From: Polytrichum commune
Lineage: Eukaryota; Streptophyta; Polytrichopsida; Polytrichales; Polytrichaceae
Assembly: GCA_950295325.1 (NCBI GenBank)
Contig: OX485808.1
Coordinates: 30,338,527-30,402,526, forward strand
Length of the DNA: 64,000 bases
Direction of reading: 5' to 3'
In this document: positions 32,538 through 46,116 of the stretch, piece by piece
How the letters are laid out: each line of letters starts with the position of its first letter
Position numbering within the stretch: the stretch's first letter is position 1
Notes under the pieces: model-generated
The model's input: the letters and a program-made list of their open reading frames with translations, nothing else
What the model was told of the DNA's origin: nothing
Databases searched by the model: none
Program-made: the position numbers and the translations under genes

Positions 32538-34926
32538 GTAATCTTTTCCTCTATCTCTCAATGCCTACACAATCATAGTAGGATTATACTCAATTTTTTC
32601 TCAGTCAATAGTCTCAGTGATAAACTAAGGTATTTTCTAAGCTTAATTGTTAGAGGTTATTGTCTTGTCCTCGCTTCAGGTTTTCTCTTATTTACCAGAC
32701 TATCGAATCCTGCTATTTTCCAACACACTAGTCTATTCTCGGCTCTCGGCTTCATGCATTAGCCTTACCCTCTCATCGAAGGATGGCTATCCATTCAAAC
32801 CTATTGTGAGTACTTCCACATGCATGTGTGCACTGAAGGATATAGTTCACTCCACAAGGCTATAGCTTGACATTCATTCTTATTTTAATTAAGTTTAGTA
32901 TGTGTATAATTAGACAACAAGCATATACAATAAGACATTCATAGGTTTGAAATTCTCAGGCTATGGCCATTACACATCCTACTTGAGCATCACTACTACC
33001 AGAGACAATTGACTCAACCGTGGTTGCAAAGAAGCTAAAAGTTTTGGTATTAAATACGTGGGCAGACAATGATCCAAGGAATTGCTCCCAAACAAACATA
33101 TTATAGAAATAGACTATGATCTAAGATAATTTCAACTTCAATCTCAGATCCATCACTGATTCGTGAAATCTCAAAAAGTCTATTGTTCTTCACATGAAAT
33201 CACTCACACATTATATCATCACCATCTCCCATTCTTCCTATATCCCTGCCCCTTCGGGATGCAACCTCCCATATCAGGCTTAACCCTCTCAATTCTAATT
33301 TTCTCTATCTCCTAGGCCATTATTTATATTCAACACATGGCAATTAATAATCAACTCTTTAATTTCCTTTTAACAGTACATTTCCAATTCAACCAAAGAA
33401 TCCAAAAATATCTATCACAAATGTTTTGATAGATAAGTTAATGTACAATTTCAAGTGGAAATTACATTTAGTGCAAATTATGGCAAACCAAAGAGTAACA
33501 TGAATTAAAGTACATTTTATGGGGGTCCAATGTGAAAGAGTTCTCTCACATCCTATATGTAAGGGTCTAACATGGAGAAGAGTGCTAGCCATGACTTTAA
33601 GGTTAAATATATTTAGAAAAGAGAACATTTGAGAGGGTTCAAACACTTTGAGGTAAGATCTTGCGGAGCCTAAACCTTCTAGACAACGATTTGCTTTAGA
33701 GGTGCTAACTTCCTTGAGCACAAAACAAACAATTCTAAGTCATTTGACCACGAGTTCATTTTTTTTAAAAGGCGTTTGCGATGAGGTGAGAAAGCAACAC
33801 ATTTGTATGGCACTGGTTAGTCTTTAGTTCCGTGGCCTCCACGGTTTTAGTTACATGTTTGCCTTAATACCTCATTGGGGGCCCCGGCTCTCGAGAATGG
33901 TGGAAAATATATAAGTCTATAGTGGGGTTGCTTCACACATGAATGTTTTGAATAGGCCAACTGGAAAGAAGTGGTCTTCAAGTGTTATTCCTGGCTAGTT
34001 TATCATGAGAATTTCTTCTATCATTTCATTGAGGGCCAAACTCATTTTGGTATGTTAAAAGATGTTGAAAAGGTTGAGGAGTCTTTTGGTAGTGGCAGTG
34101 TGTTTGGATCCTCGTATACAAGTTGTACTTATTATTGGTGGAAGAATCTATGGGGTATCAACCTTGAACGAGTATTATGTTTTAAGCTATTCTTTTATTT
34201 TGTTACAAATGTGTTGAACATTAATGTGAAAATCAATGAATGGTTTTGTTGGTCGAATGCAATAGAGATATGGAATCATGAAATTTTTTATACAAATTGG
34301 TTTGTACGTCCAAATTTCATTTCTTGATTTTTGTCATAACAAACACTTAGAAAAGAAAGTTATGCAATGTACGTATGAATTAGCATCAATGTCCAAAACT
34401 TATTTGAACAAATTTAAATGTTCATAATGAATAAGAAATGCAGTTCAAATTACAATTGAATTACAGTTGTTACAAATACATTGACCATTGTTAAGTACAC
34501 CATTAATTAAATTCACTCATAATTTTCTTTTATTAGGTCATTTCGATTTGTGATCATGTTTGTCACCAAAAGTACTCCACCCTTTGATTTCGTCCTAGCC
34601 CGAGTGGAATAGTATTGATGACACTTAGCAAACTCCTTCCTTAGTAACTCAATGTATCATTCCAATATGCCTTTGGAATATACACAACGTTAATGACTTA
34701 TGATTTAACCCCCAAGGCTACATCCAGAATAAATTTCAGAATAGTGTAACTTTCCCATTACTTCTCGGAATGTCCTGAAATGTTATCTGTAACTAGGGAG
34801 ACAAAGCAAAAAACATCTCACCAATTTGTGAGCCTATCCCATTTTCTGTCCGACAGTTATGACCATTTTCGTGTGTCAGTCTACCCAGATTTCAGAATGT
34901 CATAACTTCCTCTCACAAGCTCCACA
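32538..34926. other. Unassigned intergenic DNA
   Basis: No supported gene. An open frame at 33971-34327 (118 codons) has no recognisable motif and no second copy here. Confidence 0.45.
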
Positions 34927-35360
34927 CTTATAACACACCCACACTTATAACACGTGGGGTGCCTTGGAGCACGAAGGGAAGAGATGATGAGTGAGGGAAG
35001 AATGAAGAATTATATAGTGAGTTTGAGGGGGTGAGCACCCTCAAGGCTCACGATAAGCCTTCGAAATCTCCTCCTACTTTGTAGGCTCTCATCTTATCTC
35101 CTAAGCCTTCCTCCCTCAAATGATCAACAAAGATCCTAATTCAAACATTTAACTAACCTTGGCTTTCTATCTACCATGCTTTACCAAGGTATGTCCTCAT
35201 ACTACTTAAATCCACTCCACACAAGCCTAATGCTTTAAACTTAGTTTTTTTCAAGCTTCACTCTTTTTATATTTTTGTCAATAATCATAAATCAACAAAA
35301 CACCACTTGTAATGTTTTACAAGTGTTAACAACACATGTGGGCATCAATTTGGACTCACA
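34927..35360. mobile_element. 5-prime-truncated LTR fragment related to the Ty3/gypsy LTR
   Basis: The stretch from about CACACTTATAAC to GGACTCACA matches the second half of the 1,828-bp LTR with many differences. Shared text includes CGTGGGGTGCCTTGGAGCAC and TGAGCACCCTCAAGGCTCAC. I could not find its start or a target duplication. Confidence 0.7.
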
Positions 35361-35415
35361 ATGTTTTTCCCAAATCAACCTTAAATAATCATCATCAACT
35401 TTGGAATTTTAAAAC

Positions 35416-35447
35416 ACCAAACATTATATTCGTTAATTGGAGACTTT
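35416..35447 (+). repeat. Left TIR of element 2 with ACCA target duplication
   Basis: ACCA, then AACATTATATTCGTTAATTG. One base differs in the CACTA core (CATTA). Just inside, GGAGACTTT and AAAGTCTCC form a hairpin. Confidence 0.85.
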
Positions 35448-37680
35448 GGAAAGTCTCCAAATAAATTCGACCCATAGTTTCGGATGCGAATATTGTGAAC
35501 GTAGAGAACATGGGGCATATGGGGAACAATGGCAACATAATGTTTTAAAGATCCATATGTGATGAATATGTATGTTTCTAAATATAGCAATTATTTAGTT
35601 GATAATCAAAACTACACCAACACAATATTCCAATGACACAAATTCACAATTATTTTTTATTTTTTATTGAATAAAATTAACGAATCTATAAATAGACATA
35701 TGATTTTATATCTATAGACTCTTGGATGCGTATCCCAAACATAAAGGTCTTAGCCAATTGTGGGTGAATTGAACGGCACATCCCAAACGCAACAATATTA
35801 AAATAATTTGACAATATGTATAAAAATTGCAAATTAGCATCTGCAATATAATTATATGCTATAGACTCTACATCCGTAAAAATAAACATATAAAAAAAAA
35901 TTGATAGCGCATGGGAAATTGGATTCCACATCCGTAAATCAATACAATCATGCAATCTAATTGTAATCTATAAATTGCTATAAAATGTGTCTAATATAGT
36001 ATTCGACCCCAATGTCATATATTTCATAAAAAACCAAGACACATTTCAACTAACTTTGGTCCAAACCTACGTCAATATCATTCTCCATCTTCATCTTCAA
36101 CTTCATTTCCATTCTCGACATCGTTTTCTGCAGTAGCAATACGTGCCAAGTTGTCTTTGGCAAAATCTATATGTTTTTGGGGGATGGTCATTGTCTCTGA
36201 TTTAGAACCTTTGCATGGTTTCCAAGCACAAAGTATGGTATCCGTGTTTATCCAAATTGGTTCGTATGCTGAGTCCATTGTCCATTTGAAACTTTTTTTC
36301 GTGTCCCACCCTAAATATGTGCGGAGCACATTTTGATCTTTGGTGCTTGGACGGCAATATTCCACCTCAATTTGGGCTAGTTGGAACAAAATTTGGTGAT
36401 GACAATGCTTTCACCAACCAAACCGGTTTTGGATGCTCCTCATCTCCAGGATGTACGAGGATCATATAACCTTCGTAGCAATCAATAGCCACACGAAATG
36501 ATGGAGCCGGGCGATTACGAGCAGGGCCAACATAATGGTCGTCCGCCGCGAACTCTTCACGGACGTCCCCATTGTTGAAGAACATGGCCTCAAATTCCAC
36601 GATTGTTACTCGGTTCAGTGGCCAAAAACCTTGTGTCAAACATGAATGTCTATCGACATCGGGTGCTAGCAACGCTGAGCGGATGCGATCCCAATACGCA
36701 ATCAATGGTTCGTGGGTATCCCGAACACGTCTTGTGATGTCTTCCTCGCACAAATCTTTCTAGTACTGGATGAATCCAGTTATACCTTTGATGATTTCTG
36801 GTCCATTCCTCATGGGGTTGGGTTTGCAAGGCTTCGGCTCCCCATCAGGTAGCATACATTTGCCATCTTCGTTTTGGCGCCAGACGAGTATCCCTTCCTC
36901 TGGACCCCAATTCGAGGAGGTACACAAAATTTTGAATTGCATGGCCGACAGACCATCATCACGCATATAGAACCATAATTGTTGAGCCTTGGTATGGCCC
37001 ACTAAGCGATCACCTCCCTTAAGAATGAATGGTTTGATAAACGATTTGAAATCGGACACTTCTTCAATCAAATGCGGTATGACTGGCACATTATCCAAAT
37101 CCATGTACGATTTCATGAGAAGAGAAATTGTGGGAAAATCCTCCTCGTGCAACTTCATACTCCAACGTCTGAATGAAGCGTCAATGTCATCGTGCGTGTG
37201 GCCAACCATAGAAAAAGACACAAACACTTCTTTGAAAATGCCCTTGGCTACGAGCAATGACCAAAAACAAAATACGTATCGACATTTGTTGTCCTTGGCA
37301 CAATTATCAAGTTGCACGTGTAGAGTTGGAGGCAAAGGTTTAGCAAGAACGGGTTGTTCAGGCGGTTCTTGCAGTGAAGATAGGCAAACCTCCTTCCCCT
37401 CTAGCACAACCTCATAAATCGGTGTTGTTCCACATCCAACAAAAAGAGCACGAGAGGATGATGTTGGCGGACTCTCAAGATCTCGTAGAAGTTTTGCAAA
37501 AGACCCTATGGTATGATTGGCGTCGCCAGGACTGAAATCCAAGCCATAATGTGCATATTTCACGTCCACATGGCCATGTGTGATCATACCTGCATTTAGC
37601 CACAAAAATGAGATGTATATTCCAAAATCGTATATATGAATGAAATTCAAACTTTCCGCAAGCAAGCCAAAAAATGTACA

Positions 37681-37704
37681 GTTACGGACGTACATCCGTA
37701 AATC
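37681..37704. repeat. Element-2 palindrome in the transposase intron
   Basis: GTTACGGACG, then TACATCCGTAAAT: a slightly decayed family-B copy inside intron 37590-37755. The matching intron in element 1 has none. Confidence 0.6.
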
Positions 37705-38053
37705 TTAACAATGAGTATGTGGGCGCGCAAAAAATAAATGTGAAAACCAACAAACTTGTGACAGATATTGGAAGCTTGAAATATCCATCTGTAGCCTTTA
37801 TTTTCCGCGCATAACAAGGGCATGCCGTCTTTGCATGGTCCATTTTGTCATGAATGATTGTCAAAACCTCATTCGGCCTCATTATCGATAATGCGCGATT
37901 CTTGTAGTACTCTTGACGGTGTGCCTCTTGGTTGTTGACATGCTCAATGTATTTCAGTTGATGTCTGTTGTGCGATTCAGTCCCTATGGGATGTGCATCT
38001 CGAAGGCCTTTATATTTCTCACAAGCAGAACACCTGGCAAACTTATCCCCAGG

Positions 38054-38995
38054 CATGGTTGTCTATTGTGTCGTGACGGAGGGTAATCCCGACATAATGT
38101 CGTGCCGTCACGACATTATGCCGGATGATGTCTTTATCCTGCCGGACTTGAATTTTACCGAATTTTTTGTGTATTTACATTACTCCATTGCGGACACGTA
38201 GGAGTTACGATGTCCACGTGTGATGACATGTCAGCAAAGTAGAGGTAAAGTGGGGAATAAAATTACTAGCGCCCGTCCGCCCTCCCGTCCGCCCCCGTTC
38301 CCCGTACCCTAACCCCGCTCCCTTAGCCCATTAACATGTTCCCTAACCCGTTCCCTACGATCCCTCCCGTCCGACCCCCCTGTCCGACATTTTCCCGTCC
38401 TCCCTTTTCCCGTCCGACCCTCCCCCCCGTCCGACCCCCCGTCCTCCCTCCCGTTCCCCTCCCCCGTTCCCCTAATCCCGTTCCCATCCATCCCGTCCTA
38501 TCCAAACCTCCTAAACCCGCTCCCATCCCCCGCTCCCCACGTTCCCACACGCTCCCCGCGTTCCCCCCCGTTCCCACTTACCTTCCCGTCCTCCCTCCCC
38601 GTCCTCCCCCCGTCCTCCCCGTCCTCCCTCCCCATCCTCCCCCCCGTCCGACCCCACGTTCCCACACGTTCCCACACGTCCGCCCGCGCTCCCCACCCGT
38701 TCCCCCCGTCCGACCTACACCCTCCTTAGTAATATTTTATTACTTTGATTTTAACAAAATGGTAAACACAATGGCAAAATGGTTTACATGCCAAGGGAAA
38801 TATGCACATCCACTTCGGCATTTTTTGCCACATAGGACGCCACCTTGGCAAGAAGGTAAGTATTTTACCCACCCTACTAGGTTGACCCTAGTTTGACCCT
38901 ACGAGGAGCCTATTGTGTCGTGACAGAGGGGTCCGACCCGACACGACGCGTCATGACGGCACGACCCCGTCATGACGTCGCGATAGACAACCCTG
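38054..38995. mobile_element. 942-bp hAT-like non-autonomous insertion
   Basis: It is flanked by an 8-bp duplication TCCCCAGG (38046-38053 and 38996-39003). The termini match CA, then T or G, then GGTTGTCTAT on both ends. Removing it rejoins transposase exon 1 in frame (RPGD then KFARC). The 8-bp duplication and the CA start fit hAT elements. The interior has a C-rich tract (about 38270-38720) of repeated CCCGTCC / GTTCCC units, and a TATTGTGTCGTGAC motif near both ends. It has no transposase. Confidence 0.85.
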
Positions 38996-40253
38996 TCCCC
39001 AGGTCGCTTCGTAATGTATTCTTCGAATTGTTGATTCTTGATCACACTCAATTTTGACAACGAAATCGGCCCACATCCAGCATTTTTGCCAGCTTCATTA
39101 ACATCCATAAGTATGTTCTTCCATTTTGTCCCTGTAGGCAAAACCATCTGAACAACCTTTTCCCCCGACGGTAGAGTCCGCGTCTTGTGTGGCATCGCAT
39201 CTGCCAATGGCATAATGATGGTGGATAGTGTTGCAGCCGCTTGGAGTGTTGCCTCCATGGGCTTCTTTGTGCCAGAGTTGTCATGGAACCGAGAACGGCG
39301 TCCTTGCATCGAGTATTTCCGGAACCTATAAAAATTTGCTTTTGAAACTGCATGAATAATGTACCATGCCGCGCAACAAACTTCTATATTCTCCAAGGTC
39401 ACCACCCTACGACCTTCGGCATCAAAGTGCATGTTGCGATGAACTTCAAGCTTCTTTGCAGATCGCATACGAAAGTCCCTAAGCCACATCTCTTCTCTCA
39501 AAGATTTGACTTTGTCACGGGGAAATAATTGGCAACACCTCTTTGCACAACAATCCTTTGTTGCTACGGCCCTAATAGATGCGTCTCCCAATATTTGATC
39601 TCGACGACGTTGCGTGGGTTCACGAGGCAAACGAAGGGAATCATATTTACGCCGACCTGTTCTAGGGCGCATTGTGGCGAACAAAACCGATTGCATTTGA
39701 TCAAAACGGCGGGCATGATTCCACAAGCTGACACCATCATGAAGAACACTGCGCAACGGCCATCGACGAAGAGAGAATCTCCAACCATGAGGCACTTCCA
39801 ACGGATGTAAGGAATTCAAAATGCACACTCCCACATCTTCTTCCCCAAGGGGATTTACATCAATACAATTTGTAGGATTCAAGTTCCGACAAACACCATC
39901 GGCCACGGAGACGCCACATCCATTGACTAGGACAACATCAAGATCAATCCACTGCTCCCGCGAATAACCCTCACATGGTGGAAGGAATTCATCCTCTACA
40001 TTGGCGACACCAATTGTAGTTTCTTGTTCCACGACAACTTCAAACTCGCTATCATAGCTTAACGCTTCCGAAGAAAAATCAAACCCACTATCACCGATGT
40101 TGGAATCCATGGCCACTACAAGAGAGCCAAATGAAGAGTATGTCAAAATATCCCATTCAATAAATGTCATGGATAGCCCTAACGCTTATTATTGTCAATG
40201 AAACACAATGTGAACAATAGTGGATTTCATGGCTTGGAAACAAAGACACATTG

Positions 40254-41067
40254 ATATACGAACGTGCGTCCGTATACCTCCATGTAACAACATTAGCAAC
40301 GCAAGCACTTGCGCATACGGATACATTTATGTGTTCATAGTCAGCCGAAAGGTGCAGACAACAAAAACATCACTGGTTTATGCACGCGTATCCGTAAATC
40401 GGCTCGTGCACAGAGTTCAGTATCATGGTCAACCACAACATAGGTATACGGACGCATGTCCGTAAACATCCGTATGACAAACATCAATGTAGTCCTAGAC
40501 ACAGAGGTTTAGGGAACCAAGAGGTCCTGGCAACACGGCCATATATATCCAGGCCTGACGACTCATGAAATTTGAAGAGGTTAACATACGCGTTTCCTAC
40601 TACGTTTTATCAATGTCAAAATATTATACTATGACACATAGGATGATGTAGGCTAAGGGATGCGAGCTCCCAACCCTTCATGACCGTACAGTCTCAGTGC
40701 AATCCCCTACATAGCACATGGTGAACATTATGGCTACAAAGGTTTCCAGGTTTACGGACGCTCGTCCGTAGACCTCTGTGGACCTCATTACTAGTATAAA
40801 TACAGTGCTCGATGGAATAAAAGTCCAACACGCCAAGGGGTTTACGCTTTACGGACGTGCGTCCGTAAACTTCCATGGAAATATATTATCTTTGTGGTAC
40901 TCTACACGACGTGGTTTAGGTGACATACAGAACCAATGTATGGCACTTAAGGTCTACAGGTTTACGGACACGCGTCCGTAAACCTCAATGTACATGAGTA
41001 TTGGCTCTAATAAATAAAGGATCAATGAACCAACATGTTCAAAGTTTACGGCCGCGCGTCCGTAAAT
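40254..41067. repeat. Element-2 palindromes upstream of the transposase
   Basis: Copies lie at 40254-40277, 40444-40467, 40750-40773, 40847-40870, 40960-40983 and 41044-41067. The form is GTTTACGGACG, two free bases, CGTCCGTAAAC, with some decay. Half-copies are near 40312 and 40379. They occupy the same position relative to the transposase as the 78-bp array of element 1, but are dispersed at about 100-300 bp rather than tandem. Confidence 0.85.
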
Positions 41068-44000
41068 ATCCGTGATTTGCGGCGTTAAAATAGGGCATTG
41101 CACCATAAAAGGATATCTGTCCGAAATAAAAAATCCAACACACTACAAGGATCCGGAGAGTGCAACCCAAATACAAATTGTCTACCCTAATGGGTTCAGG
41201 GCTTGGGGTTTAGGGTATAATAGGTCCATTGCAATAGGATCTTTACCTGCACAAAATTTGTACCACGAGCACACTACAAGGGTCCAAGGAGCACAACCCA
41301 CAGCTGAGATGCAAAAAGAGTCCCGACGGTGGGGGGTGTCCCCTTAAGTACTGATCGCTTTCCCTTGGATCCGTTTTTCAACATAGGATACCAGCCACCA
41401 ACTATGTCCTATAAATACAAACCTAGCATTACTACATTCCATGTGCCAGCCTTACAATGGAATGTGTATTCATGTGGACAACATGCATAAACCATGAGTC
41501 CACATAATGACAAAGAAAAAGGCATCTATGTATTTGTGGTGTACAACAAAGTAAATTGGCTAATATTTTATGAGCAATAAACATTGTTGAGGGGTGGTTT
41601 ATAATATTGGAGTACCTAATATGAAGAGTACATTTAAAAAAACGTAAACAAAAAATTATAGAATCGTGTGAAAAATCAACCACAACAACAACAATAGTAC
41701 ATGGAGTATAAAAATACATGTAATCAAAATTAGATTAGCAACTACTTTATTGTTTTGCATACAATGTAATGGTATTGACCATAATATCATGCTATCTCCT
41801 CTCATCTTGCATTTCATATTATAATTACATTGGCCACCACCTTACCATCCAACATGTTTAATTTACCCACCTATACACACCTATACATAATTGTATTGAT
41901 ATCGGATACACAAACTTTGATTTCCGTAAGGCCATGATAGTAGCACATCTATTGTCATAGGTAATATGGGTTGCATTAAATTCAATATTGTGAATTTTCT
42001 CTCTAAACCTTAGGGCCCCCTTCCGTACATCAACATTTACTTCAAAAAAACTAATTATACTAGCCTTCTTCATGTACTATACGTGAGGAAAAACATTTTT
42101 TAGTACCTCATGTACATTACCTACATTAATTAATACTCAAACAATACCAATTGTTGCTCCAAGTAACATTATTAGCCCAAAAAAACATAATGGAGAGAAA
42201 GGGAGGGTAGGGTATCCAAATAGTAATAAGGCAAGCAATATTAAGTCGGTGACACAAGGGGGATACCCTAAACCCTAAACCCTAAACCCTATAAACGACT
42301 CCCGACTCATGTCAAGGCCCAAAATTCTCTAAAATAAAACCATAAACATTTTAAAAGTCAAGCAAATTTATGTTCACAAATTATACTTCAAGACAGTAAG
42401 TGGTGAAAAAGTAGGTGACATAGAACAAAGATTTATCAAATTGTCAATGGCAATCCTAATTACCCTATATGCGTAACCTTACCTTTCATTTTCTTAATCT
42501 TTATTTGGCTGGGTAAAATATACCCCTTAGAGGCAAGTACAAGATTTAGCCGGGACTTGTTATCCTTTGATGTGACCTCAAGTTTATAATGAAATGAAGG
42601 CATACAATATGAAAACAATTAAGCCTTCAAAACATTTAAGATCATCAAAGTTATGTTCTAAGTCATATTTATCCATTTGCTTTAAACCTTTACTTTTGAA
42701 GATAGGTTTTGAACATCATATATTGGTATTCTATAATCGAATACTTAACACAACCATACATGTCACCATCATGGAAACAAAACTCCAATATAAACAACAA
42801 TTTGCTACTACTTATAGGCGATAATACAAGCTCTTGCCTAGGTTTGGAAGGATTGGATGAATCCTGAAGGTTGTTTAATGTACAAGAGGGATGTAAATTC
42901 AACACCTACCCATGCCTTTTGTTTTAATACAAGCTTAGACCTATGTGCAGAGGGATTTAATTAACCCCTAACGTTGTTTAAGATTTTGATCTTAACCCAT
43001 ATTATCTCGATGTTTGGTTTTGTTAATTGTGTTTCAAATGTGCTTAATTTAAATATCATTAACAATGATATTCGCATCAAAGCATCCCACGTGTCCAACT
43101 TCAATAAAGTTTTCAAGTTGTTATTGATAGTATAATTTAGGGTTGAAAATCCCCTTACACAAATTATTGCGATAATTGAGGGATTCATAAGGGTGTAGGG
43201 GCAACGTTTCATGAGAATTTGTGGCCAATGGGTATATTATTGTCCCAATTGCATTAGAATCCCACCTTTGTGAAAAAAAAATTATACTTAACTTAATCAA
43301 GAAGACATCCTTTATATTCAATATTATTACTATTCTCAAAATATAAAGTCCCCTCCATACTTGCTATACTAGAAATGGTATAATTTAGTTTCACTCATTG
43401 TTTGGAGTTACAAAATGCTTTATCTTTTTTATTATTGATGTTATTTAATTGATGCCAATGACATAATATACAATGAATAGTTAATATAGCAATCCATAAT
43501 TCTAAATATTAAGCAATACTACTTATAATAGTTAATGTACTAGTAATTTAAAGCCCACTTACCTTCATATTACAACAAGTCCACAAAGAAAATCTTACAC
43601 TTGAGTTACTCAACCTCAACCTATACTTCAAAATTATGTTTCCTATTGGGCCTAGATGGTTATTATACTTTGAGCATTGAGATTCCTTTATTTTTGGTCA
43701 GCAATTGTTTTTGGTATCCGTTCTTGGACTCAAACCACATACAGTCCATCCTCTATAAATGTTAGGCTCTAGAATATAATGTTCCTAACATTTATTGTGA
43801 GTTGACATTGTAACAATTATAAAGGGAGTTTTTTGAATGCTTAACAAATTTGATTCATTACAATTCTGGAGGGAGAGTTTTGCAAAATTATCAAACATAA
43901 AATATGTGTATCAATCACAATATAACCCATATTAATAATTTGATCACAAAAGTCATATTTGGTGGCTTTTGCCACTTTGAAAGGTTGTGACTCAATGTAA

Positions 44001-44310
44001 TGGATGTCATCTCACAATATTGGATGTAGTTTGTAGGTTAACATTTATAAGTGGCAAATTAACAAAGAGGGGAATAAATTATTCTTAACATTTAACAAAG
44101 TTAACATTCTAGTTAGCAATATGAGAAGAGTGCGAATTTGTTAACAAATACAATTATGAGTTAACATGTGGAAGTGTAACATTTATCGAGGGTGGACTCT
44201 AGCACTCAAATATAGACCAATAGACATATGCCACGTAAGGCGAACGCGTGGCCTTTGGGCGCGGGGTGATGGGACGTCTAGGTCGGGGCGTTTGGGAGGG
44301 AGTGAATGCA
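41068..44310. other. Non-coding centre of element 2
   Basis: AT-rich, with no supported coding frame. It contains the telomere-type block at 42266. Confidence 0.5.
42266..42292 (+). repeat. Interstitial telomere-type repeat, element 2
   Basis: Three perfect CCCTAAA units (42266-42286) and a broken fourth. It parallels the block at 9918 in element 1. Confidence 0.88.
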
Positions 44311-44317
44311 ACGTTTT

Positions 44318-44610
44318 GGGTTTAGGGTTTCGTGCATTCGCCCTTGCTCTTCGTGCTTTCACCCTTTCGCTCCTTTCCTCCTCGCCCACCATCGCTCCTT
44401 TGCTCCTCGCCCTTGTTGGTTGCCCTTGTTGGTCCTCCTTCTCCTCCTTTTCCTCCTCCTCAATCTCCTTCTACTTGTTGTTTCTCCTCATTCTCCTCCT
44501 TCTCCTTCTACTTGTTGTTTCTCCTCCTTCTCCTCCTTCTCCTCTTACTTGTTGTTTCTCCTCTTTCTCCTCCTTCTTGCTCTTGCTTTGTTGCTTCGTA
44601 TCTTAGTTCC
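44318..44610 (+). promoter_or_regulatory. Predicted promoter/leader of the element 2 fusion gene
   Basis: GGGTTTAGGGTTT (44318-44330) is followed by about 270 bp of CT-rich sequence with repeated CTCCTTCTCCT. This matches the telo-box plus pyrimidine tract at 9150-8870 of element 1. Frames across the tract are low-complexity. Confidence 0.45.
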
Positions 44611-45492
44611 ATAAGAGCGCCAGGAGCTCTAGCCAGGTGTTTTTTTCTTTCCTTCACTCCAAGATGTGTTGTTCCAGGTGCTTATTAGGTGATTTGAGTG
44701 TATGTTTTGATGCCCAAGAGGAGGATTGTAAAGGTGCAAGCTATGTAGCTGGTTTAGGGTTTCTAAGATAATGTATGTGACGAAATGTGAGTATGCAATG
44801 TTTTGTTGCACTCACAATTGCAAGTACCATTAGAAATTGAGTAGTTTTTTGCTTGCAGTCTCATTAGGACATTATTGGAGTAGTTTCAGTTGTTGCAAGG
44901 GTTTTAGGGTTGGAGTAGTTTTAGTTGTTTCAGAGTGCTCCTCCCTTCAGTTTGTAATTGTCTTCACTTCACTTCAATTCACTTTGTCCAAGTTCTAAGA
45001 AATCACATGTTTTGCTTTGTTCACTTCAATCTAATGTCCATGTTCAATCCAGTTCAATCTTTGTAGTAGGGTTTTTTTGTGGGTTTGATGCATTTTAGGA
45101 GCAACACACAGTTTAGTTGATTCTTGAATGTGCACATTGCATTACCAAAGGTTTCTAACTTCAATTTTATTGTTAATTTGCAGTCTCTCCTAGCTGCAGC
45201 TGTGGTTTAGGAGCAAACATTGTACAAAGGTAAGTGTTTCCTACAACATTGCAATTCTGAAATGGTACATTCTTCTTAGTTTGGAGTGTAGAATCTGCTA
45301 TTGCAATGCAACACTTGATACATTCTAATTTGGAGTGCAAATCCATGTTGCATTCCAAGCTAAGATGAACATTGCACATGAATGGAACGCACCAAAAAAG
45401 TCGTTCCGAAAATTTCAGAACAATATCCAAAAACACATCAACCGCAATTGTGCAAAGTAATTAAATTCACAGTAATTAAAAAATGGAGTGTA

Positions 45493-46116
45493 GTTTACGG
45501 ACGCGCGTCCGTAAACTTCAGGGAACCCTGGGAATAAGCATCGCACTATGTGAACAGTTTACGGACGCACGTCCGTAAATTGTAGAGATATTTAAAAATA
45601 ACTATTTAAAAACATGAATGAGAAGTTTACAGACGCACGTCCGTAAACTTGAGATATCTAAGTACAAGAAATCTAATACATGATACATGTGCAGAGTTTA
45701 CGGACGCGCTTCCGTAAACTAGGCAGAGAAAACATGAAAATCTCATAACATAATACATGTAATTGGTTTTCAAAATAAGTTCTACAAAATATACAAGTTC
45801 TACAAAACAAAACAAACTTATTTTCCAAAAATTTACGGACGCACGTCCGTAAATTAGGGCTACCTAAGAATAAAAAACCTATTATATTCATAAAATCTAG
45901 AAATAAAGACTTTTGGATACTATATCCGCAGGAGTTTACGGACGCGCGTCCGTAAACTCTGCACATATATCATGTATGAGATTTCTTTTACTAAGATATC
46001 TCAAGTTTACGGACGTGCGTCCGTAAACTTCACATGTATGATAACATAATACATGTGTAGAAACCACATTCTATAAGAGGTCGTACGCAAAGGTTTATGA
46101 CCGCGCGTTCGTAAGA
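45493..46116. repeat. Element-2 palindromes upstream of the fusion-gene start
   Basis: Copies lie at 45493-45516, 45557-45580, 45625-45648, 45696-45719, 45831-45854, 45934-45957, 46005-46028 and a decayed one at 46093-46116. Centres vary (CG, CA, TG). They lie between the leader and the GCAG|ATG at 46170, as in element 1. Confidence 0.9.

Larger units (their letters stand above)
36078..40110 (-). pseudogene. DUF7869-type transposase-like gene, element 2 (broken)
   Basis: This gene is homologous to 12846-15910 along its whole length. It starts at ATG 40110 (MDSNIGDSG), keeps KDCCAKRCCQLF, the CxxC pair, IHDKMDHAKT, VQLDNCAKDNK and GHTHDDIDAS, and ends at 36078. The intron 37590-37755 sits at the same phase-1 place as in element 1. 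Defects are a 942-bp hAT-like insertion (38054-38995) in exon 1, TAG at 36760-36762 where element 1 has Trp (TGG to TAG), and a frameshift near 36380, apparently an 11-base loss relative to element 1. The catalytic-looking acidic residues remain. It could not make a full protein, so the element would need help in trans. Confidence 0.85.

Noticed and set aside
38336-38896. 186-codon Pro-rich frame
   Set aside because: Translation of the C-rich interior of the hAT-like insertion.
44166-44688. Overlapping Leu/Ser-rich frames
   Set aside because: Low-complexity CT tract, interpreted as leader DNA.
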